Shown here: positions 1-6,247 of the stretch, piece by piece
Numbering within the stretch: position 1 is the stretch's first letter
Layout of the letters: the number at the start of each line of letters is the position of its first letter
Assembly (NCBI GenBank): GCA_023145535.1
Contig: JAGLDQ010000094.1
Location: 1-16,104, forward strand
Source: Cocleimonas sp.
GTDB taxonomy: Bacteria; Pseudomonadota; Gammaproteobacteria; Thiotrichales; Thiotrichaceae
Direction: 5' to 3'
DNA: 16,104 nt
Position numbers and translations under genes: made by a program
Notes under the pieces: model-generated
What the model was told of the DNA's origin: nothing
What the model saw: only the letters and a program-made list of their open reading frames with translations
Database searches by the model: none

Positions 1-1143
1 GCAGGTCAAAACGGTATTATCGGTGCGCTAACTGAAAATCTTATTGATACTAGTAAAGAGTCTGATGAAGATATCGCTGCACTTCGCCATACACCATCAG
101 GTGCATTTGGCTCTTGTCGTTATAAAATGAAAAGCCTTGAAGAAAACGAAGCAGAGTATGCACGTTTAATTGAAGTATTTAAAGCGCATAATATTGGCTA
201 TTTTTTCTATAACGGTGGTGGTGATTCCGCTGATACTTGTCTTAAAGTTTCGCAACTTTCAGAAAAAATGGATTTTCCGATTCAGGCAATTCACGTGCCT
301 AAAACGGTTGATAATGATTTGCCAATTACAGATAACTGTCCTGGTTTTGGTTCTGTTGCTAAATACATCGCTATTTCAACTCGTGAAGCGAGTTTTGATG
401 TTGCATCAATGGCGGCAACCTCGACTAAAATATTTGTGTTAGAAGTCATGGGTCGTCACGCGGGTTGGATTGCAGCCGCAGGCGCATTAGCAGCCGATGA
501 AGATAATGATATTCCTGTGGTTATTCTTTTCCCTGAAATTAAATTTGATCAGGATAAATTTATTAAGTTAGTTGATGAAAAAGTAAAAAGCCACGGTTAT
601 TGCACCATCGTTGTTTCAGAAGGAACCGCATGGCCTGATGGTCGTTTCTTAGCAGAGCAGGGCACACGTGATGATTTTGGTCATGCACAACTTGGCGGTG
701 CAGCCCCTGTCGTCGCTAATATCATTAAAGATGCATTAGGTTATAAATTTCACTGGGCGGTTGCTGACTATTTACAACGCGCAGCGCGTCATATCGCTTC
801 AAAGTCTGATACAGAGCAAGCTTATGCATTAGGCGAAGCAGCGGTTAACATGGCGTTAGAGGGAAAGAATTCAGTCATGCCTGCCGTTATTCGTACTTCA
901 AATAACCCTTATACTTGGGAGATTGGTTCAGGGGATTTAAAAGATATTGCAAATGTTGAGAAGATGATGCCAATGGAATATATCAGTGAAGATGGTTTTG
1001 GTATTACGGATGCATGTCGTGAGTATTTATTGCCCTTAATTGAAGGAGAGGACTATCCTCCTTATAAAAATGGAATGCCTGATTATGTCACGCTAAAGAA
1101 AGTGTTAGCTGAGAAAAAATTGGAAAATTTTGAAATGAAATAA
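1..1143 (+). CDS. pfp: PPi-dependent 6-phosphofructokinase, 5' end outside window
   Basis: This cytosolic glycolytic enzyme phosphorylates fructose 6-phosphate to fructose 1,6-bisphosphate; PPi-using members work reversibly. The frame is open from base 1, upstream of the first ATG at 127, and gives 380 residues with typical family sequence, so the gene is cut at its 5' end. PKTVDND is at visible residues 100-106. The Lys after Pro replaces the Gly of ATP-dependent enzymes (PGTIDND) and is a hallmark of the PPi type. The substrate loop reads NGGGDS (71-76), with Asp where ATP enzymes have Gly, which also favours PPi. MGRHAGW follows near 150-156. The gene ends at TAA 1141-1143, just before an intrinsic terminator, so it is probably last or alone in its transcript. 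PPi preference is inferred from these residues; the family assignment is secure. Confidence 0.93.
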   Translation, partial: AGQNGIIGALTENLIDTSKESDEDIAALRHTPSGAFGSCRYKMKSLEENEAEYARLIEVFKAHNIGYFFYNGGGDSADTCLKVSQLSEKMDFPIQAIHVPKTVDNDLPITDNCPGFGSVAKYIAISTREASFDVASMAATSTKIFVLEVMGRHAGWIAAAGALAADEDNDIPVVILFPEIKFDQDKFIKLVDEKVKSHGYCTIVVSEGTAWPDGRFLAEQGTRDDFGHAQLGGAAPVVANIIKDALGYKFHWAVADYLQRAARHIASKSDTEQAYALGEAAVNMALEGKNSVMPAVIRTSNNPYTWEIGSGDLKDIANVEKMMPMEYISEDGFGITDACREYLLPLIEGEDYPPYKNGMPDYVTLKKVLAEKKLENFEMK

Positions 1144-1177
1144 ATATTTTTTATTTCAAGTAGTAAGTTTTTTTATT

Positions 1178-1214
1178 AAAGACTGTGCCATTAGTTTTGC
1201 ACGGTCTTTTTTTT
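1178..1214 (+). terminator. Intrinsic terminator of the phosphofructokinase gene
   Basis: An 11-base arm (1178-1188, AAAGACTGTGC) pairs with 1199-1209 (GCACGGTCTTT), allowing one G-U pair, across a 10-base loop. A run of T continues to 1214. It starts 34 bases after the stop codon, as expected for a Rho-independent terminator. Confidence 0.88.
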
Positions 1215-1289
1215 GTCTGGAAATAATTTAGACACTATTTTAGTTTGCTTTTTAAGTAGTTATCGTTAATTTTTTACTATTGGAATAAA

Positions 1290-1322
1290 ATTAGTACTGA
1301 ATAATATGAAGTTTGTACTAAT
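1290..1322. repeat. Inverted repeat, 8-base arms, upstream of the zinc-ribbon gene
   Basis: ATTAGTAC (1290-1297) and GTACTAAT (1315-1322) are perfect inverted copies separated by 17 bases, centred about 105 bases before the zinc-ribbon ORF. It could be a regulator site or a small hairpin in the leader. No clear -35/-10 pair could be fixed around it. Confidence 0.4.
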
Positions 1323-1409
1323 ATCTTATTCGGGAGAAGCTATTAAAAAATAGTTATTTCTATTAAGATAGTTGGGGGGTCTATAAATAAAAATAACGTT
1401 AAACAAAAA

Positions 1410-1637
1410 ATGAGAAAAACGACTATGAAATCAAATTATTACTGTCCTAAATGTAAGAGCTTTAGTTATGATCGCATTCACAGAGGGATATTTCAAAAAT
1501 ACATTTTAGGCGTACAACAACGTTATGAATGCCGTGGTTGTAGTGCTGTGTTTACAAATAAAGATATAGCAAAAAATACATCGCTTGATTTTGATGATGT
1601 GGAAAATAGTATGCTAAATTCGAATCAACAAGGGTGA
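1410..1637 (+). CDS. Small zinc-ribbon protein of unknown function
   Basis: This 75-residue soluble protein has two Cys pairs, CPKC (residues 12-15) and CRGC (41-44), 25 residues apart. That is the layout of a single treble-clef or zinc-ribbon fold binding one zinc ion. The tail from residue 50 is acidic and Asn-rich and probably flexible. No signal peptide or membrane segment is seen. The start is uncertain: ATG 1410 has no Shine-Dalgarno sequence, while ATG 1425 has a weak GAGAAA seven bases upstream and would give 70 residues with the zinc site intact. It lies alone on the + strand between the pfp terminator and the convergent TAXI gene. Such ribbons often contact nucleic acid or other proteins, but no function can be assigned. 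Confidence 0.75.
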   Translation: MRKTTMKSNYYCPKCKSFSYDRIHRGIFQKYILGVQQRYECRGCSAVFTNKDIAKNTSLDFDDVENSMLNSNQQG

Positions 1638-1742
1638 TCTTTACACATAATTTTGCTAGTTATTTAAAGTTAATGACTGACAATAACGGTAAATATTGAC
1701 CATTGAAGTAACTTTTTTAGTTTATAGACTTTGTTAATTTTA

Positions 1743-2762
1743 TTAACAAGTCCTATTTAATGTACATTTGATATCAAGAATTATGGAGGGTTTATTTTCT
1801 TGTTTTATCTTTTGTGATTTTTGGGGCGCGGGTTGATGAGAGTGAGCGCATTTATCCTTTGGCCAGCCACTCATATCGCCATCTAAATTAACTTGATTCC
1901 ATTTTTTATGGTGATCTTTTCTTAATGTTGCGATATTTTGGCGAATCACCTGACTCACTGTGCGTAGTTGATGGCAGCGTTTTTTATAATAGGCTGACCT
2001 TCCCGATGAAAAGTCATAGCTAACTAGCAATGCCTTTACAGCAACCGTTGGTATACTGCCTTCTATAAATGAATAATCTTGATCGCTTAAGTTCGATTTT
2101 TCATACTCGGCGAATAGTGCAGGATCATCTAATGGCACAAAATGTACTTGTTGTAATAGTTTCTTGACACTACTTTTAGAGGTGGAAAATAAATTGCTAA
2201 AGCCATTTCTTGGCTTTCCTGCCACAATAAAGACAGCATCTGCAGTACCACTTAAAACCATCGCAATGCCCTCATCAATCTGTTTATTCAGTCGTTTGGC
2301 AGGTTCAATATTGAGCATTTTTAAAATATTCCATGCTGTCATATTACTACCACTACTCTTTGGCCCTACAATCACCGTTTTGCCTTGTAAGTCGTGTAGA
2401 CTTTTGATTTCTTTTCGTGCAAATAAATGCACCTCTTCCAGATAAAAAGGATAGATAAGACGTAATCGTTTTGCATGTTGGTTAAACAGAGATTCTTTAC
2501 TTTTGCTTAAGAAACCTAATACATCTGATTGAACAATCGCAAAGGCAGCATTTTCTTTACTAGACATGCGTCTAATATTGTCAATAGACCCTTTTGAGGC
2601 CTTAACTTTAATATTAAGGCCCGAATGATGGCTAATTGCTGCAATATCTTTGCCGAATTGAATGTAAGTCCCTGTATCAGAACCTGTTACCATCCCCATT
2701 TCAGCCTGTAGATTAGTTGTAAAGAGAACGAATAACGCAAATACTATTGTTTTTAAAGACAT
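1743..2762 (-). CDS. TAXI-family periplasmic solute-binding protein, no adjacent permease
   Basis: This 339-residue protein opens with a signal peptide: a Lys near the start, a hydrophobic core at about 5-16, and likely cleavage after LQA at residue 20. The mature part follows the TAXI pattern of TRAP-type binding proteins: VTGSDTGTY near 25-33, KGSIDNIRR near 57-65, FAIVQSD (74-80), LQGKTVIVGPKSSGS near 125-139, and IPTVAVKALLV near 237-247. TAXI proteins normally deliver small organic acids or amino acids to a fused DctQM permease; none is present here. The last 35 or so residues form a polar Lys/Gln/Pro-rich extension ending in two Cys. The start is supported by TGAGGAA (2771-2777), nine bases upstream. 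It is the last gene of the kinase-FHA-PP2C operon, so a sensory rather than transport role is plausible but unproven. Confidence 0.85.
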   Translation of the reverse strand: MSLKTIVFALFVLFTTNLQAEMGMVTGSDTGTYIQFGKDIAAISHHSGLNIKVKASKGSIDNIRRMSSKENAAFAIVQSDVLGFLSKSKESLFNQHAKRLRLIYPFYLEEVHLFARKEIKSLHDLQGKTVIVGPKSSGSNMTAWNILKMLNIEPAKRLNKQIDEGIAMVLSGTADAVFIVAGKPRNGFSNLFSTSKSSVKKLLQQVHFVPLDDPALFAEYEKSNLSDQDYSFIEGSIPTVAVKALLVSYDFSSGRSAYYKKRCHQLRTVSQVIRQNIATLRKDHHKKWNQVNLDGDMSGWPKDKCAHSHQPAPQKSQKIKQENKPSIILDIKCTLNRTC

Positions 2763-2809
2763 GACTCTGTTTCCTCAGGGGGTTAAAAAACCAATCATAA
2801 CCACAGTGT

Positions 2810-3499
2810 TTAGTGAGATGACTCATCACAATTGCCTTTAATACTACAGGCTATTTCATTATGAATATCTTTATTAGAAGTGTTATCGCCTATGGGTTGC
2901 CACACTTCATTTTTACACGGTTTATTTGAACAAGATGCCACACGAATAAACTCAATGCCTGAAATATCATCGATTTCTTTTTCGCCCGTATTGCGACCAC
3001 GCTGATTAATTTTTTTAAAAAGTTTGAGATAGGTTGTGTTTTTAATATTGTAGGACTTCAGTGTGAAATTAGTGCGAAGAAAAAAAAGATGCTTAATTCT
3101 TTTTGTTGCACTATTAATTTCGCCTTGATCAATCGAAATAAAAGCAAGATATAGAATACTTTTAAATAACAAGGCTTGATTCTGTTCTTTTATTGCGCTC
3201 TTTCTGAGTTGGTTGAAGATTGTTTTAGCTTGATTGTACTGCTTGTTTTCAAAGCACTTTATACCTTTTTCTAAAGAGGGTGAGTGGCTATTGCAATTTC
3301 TAGCCGACGTTACTGTTATTAAAGGAGGTAATGTGAAGCTACTATAGTTTAAGGTTTTTTTTATTGTTATGTTCTGATGAAAACTACTGACATTAGTTAA
3401 CACGATTAATGAGAGAAGCATTGTGATAAGAATCGTTATAATTTGATGATTTTTAATCTTTTTATGATCATTTCTTCTTGTATCAATACGCCCTATCAT
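2810..3499 (-). CDS. Membrane-anchored protein with TPR-like segment, unknown function
   Basis: This 229-residue protein is not recognised as a named family. A basic N-terminus (residues 1-17) precedes one hydrophobic segment at about 18-37, probably an uncleaved anchor with the rest in the periplasm. Residues 76-140 are helical and resemble one or two degenerate tetratricopeptide repeats (a GIKCFENKQYNQAKTIF-like helix pair). The C-terminal 50 residues contain four Cys (190, 195, 218, 224), which could form disulfides in the periplasm. The stretch GIEFIRVAS near 181-189 faintly recalls the opening of SUMF1/FGE-type domains, but no such domain follows. The start has a good Shine-Dalgarno (GGGGA at 3506-3510 read on the minus strand). 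The gene is visibly richer in A+T than its neighbours. It sits between the phosphatase and TAXI genes in the same orientation. Confidence 0.7.
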   Translation of the reverse strand: MIGRIDTRRNDHKKIKNHQIITILITMLLSLIVLTNVSSFHQNITIKKTLNYSSFTLPPLITVTSARNCNSHSPSLEKGIKCFENKQYNQAKTIFNQLRKSAIKEQNQALLFKSILYLAFISIDQGEINSATKRIKHLFFLRTNFTLKSYNIKNTTYLKLFKKINQRGRNTGEKEIDDISGIEFIRVASCSNKPCKNEVWQPIGDNTSNKDIHNEIACSIKGNCDESSH

Positions 3500-3584
3500 T
3501 TGTTTTCCCCATATTATTCTAGTGACAAGGCGGTCACCTCATCGCTAGATGAAAGTGAAAGCTTCTGGCCTGATGTAAAGCAGC

Positions 3585-4460
3585 TTATTTTTTCAAACGA
3601 TAAAGGATAAAACTCACATTATCACGTGCTACTTTTAGCGCATCCTGTCTTTGTTGTGCGGCATAGTATCCAAGGTCAGTATCAATGGTTGCAGGGACAA
3701 GATAGTTTTCTCTGCCTGACCAAACACCATCCGAGGCAAGCATTAAGACATCACCTTTCTTAATTTGTTGCGTAAAGACATCTTTTTCTAGCTCGATGCG
3801 AAGTTCTTGCAAATGTTGTTTATGTTTAATGCCTGATGAATCAGCAATAATACCACTAGAGCCAAAGATCATGGCTTGTACGATGCGATTTGTATTTTGC
3901 AGTAGACTTTTAGCATAAGCGTGCTCAGTGATTTCTTTATCCCGATAGGCAAACTCTGCTTCACTATGATCTCTGCTTAATAGTTTCCATCTTGTATCCT
4001 GATAAAGATAGGCACGACTATCGCCAATATTCGCGATGATGGCATGTCCATCAGGGGCTATATCAGCCATTACTAAGGTGCTACCAGGGGTTCTGGCTCC
4101 TTGATGAAATTGACTAAAGAGTTGATGATGAATTTTCAACAATTCATCACGTAGCCGTTCAGGATCTGTTTGAAATGCCATCTTTAAAAGCGCTTGTACA
4201 ACCGCTTCTGATGCCTGTCTGCCATTATTATGTCCACCCATGCCATCAGCTATGACTAGTCGAAAATAGCCTTCAGGCCAGTTGTCCACTGTGCCGCTTT
4301 TCTTTTTTTCATCCAATAAATATTCATATTGACCTTGAGGGGTTATAACAAGGTAATTATCTTGATTCTCTGTTCTAGGGCCTTTATCACTTGCGGCTAT
4401 TAATTGCCAGTTAGGTTCTGTTGCCGTTTCTGGCTCGATGGGGGAAATTAGGGTATCCAT
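3585..4460 (-). CDS. PP2C-family (PPM) serine/threonine protein phosphatase
   Basis: This cytosolic metal-dependent phosphatase would remove phosphate from Ser/Thr, presumably reversing the kinase encoded upstream. All core PPM motifs are present: RTENQD (29-34), ADGMGGH (71-77), GDSRAYL (146-152), SDGVW (243-247) and ARDN near the C-terminus (278-281). The expected metal ligands D72, D244 and D280 are therefore in place. At 291 residues it is slightly longer than a minimal bacterial PP2C, with an insertion at about 195-232. There is no membrane segment, so it is a free catalytic domain. Its ATG is only six bases from the FHA stop codon, and its ribosome site lies inside the end of that gene, so the two are probably translationally coupled. 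Confidence 0.95.
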   Translation of the reverse strand: MDTLISPIEPETATEPNWQLIAASDKGPRTENQDNYLVITPQGQYEYLLDEKKKSGTVDNWPEGYFRLVIADGMGGHNNGRQASEAVVQALLKMAFQTDPERLRDELLKIHHQLFSQFHQGARTPGSTLVMADIAPDGHAIIANIGDSRAYLYQDTRWKLLSRDHSEAEFAYRDKEITEHAYAKSLLQNTNRIVQAMIFGSSGIIADSSGIKHKQHLQELRIELEKDVFTQQIKKGDVLMLASDGVWSGRENYLVPATIDTDLGYYAAQQRQDALKVARDNVSFILYRLKK

Positions 4461-4466
4461 TTTAGT

Positions 4467-6140
4467 TTACACCTTGTCATCATGGATAAATTCCATTTTA
4501 TATTGCAATAGATAATTTCCTGCGATTATTTCTGTGCCTGATTTTAATTTGATTTTTTCATCATGGGTTGGGTTTAGGGTGTGAGTTATCATTTCATCTT
4601 GCAAAATAAAGGTTTGCGCGCTTCGGCTTAGATGTTGTAGCACCATGCTTTGCCCTTCAATATAGAGGTTAAGATGCCTGCCTGATAAACCTAAATGCCC
4701 CATGCTTTGTTTGCGGCGCGTGGCGCGTTGCCATTCAAGACTATCATCCCGATTCAGTAATTGCAGTGGAATTTGGTTATTATCACTCCGACCAAGGGTG
4801 CTCGGTTGATGCGATAGCGGTGAAGCTAAGGGGTGTGGCAACATTAAAATACCGTATTGCTTTTTGGCAATAACAGGGCTTCTGCAAATAATAGCGGTAT
4901 CTTCTGCAAAGGGTAGAGGGGTATTGTTACTGATTTCCAGTGGTTGCCATTGCTTTGTTTCAGCTTCGCACCATTCCATTGCTTGTTGGTTTCCGCGTAT
5001 GATCCATTGCGTCGTCTCATCTTTTTCTGCGGGCATACCTTGTTGATTGAGACGTAGTAGCCAATATTTAATCCCAAGATAGTTAATACGGGGTAAGACA
5101 ATTCCTGTGATAGACAGCAAATAACGGTAATGAAAAACAGGGTCTTCTTCGCTACTGATCACCGTAAGCCCTGCCAGTGGATTATCGGCATAGTCATCTT
5201 GAGTCGTAATCACGGTATCATCAGATGCAATCTCGACATCGACAGGTGTTTCGTGTTTATTGTCTATGGGTTGCTTTAAACGCTCAATCACTAGTTTCAA
5301 TGTTTCATCGTTATTAAGTGAGTGGAATGAGCAAAAGGTGGTCTCACCCATGTTGCTCATTCCTCCCGCTTCAATATATTCATCATCCCCATAAATACGA
5401 TTCGGTTCTCGCTTGGTATCGATCATTAAATATCCCTGATTATGCGAAAACCAATGAGGGCTTTGAATGGCTGATTCCGATAGGTTATTACTTAATAATA
5501 GAAAGTGTTGCTGGGCGTAAAGTGTTGCTGGGCGCTCATTGCCATCAGGTGTTTCAAAAAATTGCCAATTAGGAAGCGCAATGGGCTCGGTGCCTTTTTG
5601 TAAGACTTTAACTTCGGCTGTTTGCAGGTCATTTTCACGCGGTAGGTAAACGCCCACCCCAAATTGAAAGACAACTTCGTCAGACGCTAAGGTATCATGC
5701 GGCATAATGGCGTAATGTGGTTCGCGTTGTTTATACAATTCCGCACTAAAGTCCATTCGATGGCGGTATTTTAATTTTTCAGAGAGTAAATATAAACGTT
5801 CACCGCCCTCGCGTGAAGAGCTATCCCAAATCTTGCGGGGTAACCACATCACCACATCAGAAAATACCAGCATCTTTTCAACAGGAAAATCATACTCATC
5901 TTTTTCTGCGGAGAGTTTGCGGTGGGCATCTAATGCCTCTTTTAAACGCCGTGAATGACTCTTACTAGCAACCTCATAAAGTGTACTTCCACCACCATAA
6001 GTAGACTCCCAATAAGGGTCAGCATCTAAGGGATGCTCAACACCTTTTAGCCTTAGCGTAAATAATCGCTCGCTACCGTCCATGCGTAACCACGGCCGTA
6101 AACCAGAGCCACTCATAAAAGTACTAAATATGCCACTCAT
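4467..6140 (-). CDS. Large protein with C-terminal FHA domain
   Basis: This 557-residue cytosolic protein lacks a signal peptide or membrane helix. The C-terminal region (about 428-552) fits a forkhead-associated phosphothreonine-binding fold: GRSDNNQI (450-457) and SGRHL (486-490), matching the conserved GRS and SxxH elements. The later conserved Asn position appears replaced (SRSAQTF, near 505-511), so phosphopeptide binding may be altered. Residues 1-425 are not recognised. The stretch at 90-170 very faintly recalls the N-terminal domain of mycobacterial FhaA, which is not enough to assign it. Residues 285-335 are acidic and probably a linker. The start has a strong GGGAG Shine-Dalgarno (6151-6156 region). 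Placed between kinase and phosphatase genes, it is the likely adaptor or reader of the kinase's output. A 17-base tandem duplication lies within codons near 203-214. Confidence 0.82.
   Translation of the reverse strand: MSGIFSTFMSGSGLRPWLRMDGSERLFTLRLKGVEHPLDADPYWESTYGGGSTLYEVASKSHSRRLKEALDAHRKLSAEKDEYDFPVEKMLVFSDVVMWLPRKIWDSSSREGGERLYLLSEKLKYRHRMDFSAELYKQREPHYAIMPHDTLASDEVVFQFGVGVYLPRENDLQTAEVKVLQKGTEPIALPNWQFFETPDGNERPATLYAQQHFLLLSNNLSESAIQSPHWFSHNQGYLMIDTKREPNRIYGDDEYIEAGGMSNMGETTFCSFHSLNNDETLKLVIERLKQPIDNKHETPVDVEIASDDTVITTQDDYADNPLAGLTVISSEEDPVFHYRYLLSITGIVLPRINYLGIKYWLLRLNQQGMPAEKDETTQWIIRGNQQAMEWCEAETKQWQPLEISNNTPLPFAEDTAIICRSPVIAKKQYGILMLPHPLASPLSHQPSTLGRSDNNQIPLQLLNRDDSLEWQRATRRKQSMGHLGLSGRHLNLYIEGQSMVLQHLSRSAQTFILQDEMITHTLNPTHDEKIKLKSGTEIIAGNYLLQYKMEFIHDDKV
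4470..4475 (-). promoter_or_regulatory. Ribosome binding site of the PP2C gene inside the FHA gene
   Basis: AAGGTG on the minus strand forms the last two sense codons of the FHA gene (Lys-Val) and lies nine bases before the phosphatase ATG at 4460. Ribosomes ending the FHA gene would cover this site, so the two proteins are probably made in a coupled ratio. Confidence 0.7.
5502..5535. repeat. 17-base tandem duplication inside the FHA gene
   Basis: Two adjacent 17-base units (5502-5518 and 5519-5535) are identical at 16 of 17 positions. Because 17 is not a multiple of three, the copies are read in different frames on the minus strand (RPATL then YAQQHF). Deleting one copy in silico brings a stop codon soon after, so the present arrangement is the coding one. 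Confidence 0.85.
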
Positions 6141-6200
6141 GCTGGTTGTTCTCCCTGTTTGATTGCTATTCTTTCCTTGTTGATTGTCTCTAGCAATATC

Positions 6201-6212
6201 ATTAAATTTAAT
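6201..6212. repeat. AT-only palindrome between kinase and FHA genes
   Basis: ATTAAATTTAAT is a perfect 12-base palindrome in the 107-base gap 6141-6247, flanked by ATC (6198-6200) and GAT. On the minus strand TTGTTT, 17 bases, then GATATT could be a weak internal promoter for the FHA gene. The region is AT-rich, so chance remains possible. Confidence 0.3.
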
Positions 6213-6247
6213 ATGATAAACAACACTTCTCTTTAGGAATAGTGTGT

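Noticed and set aside
1727..1752. Hairpin GACTTTGTTAAT/ATTAACAAGTC overlapping the end of the TAXI gene
   Set aside because: The stem is AT-rich with a bulge and is not followed by a T-run on either strand, so a terminator call is not supported.
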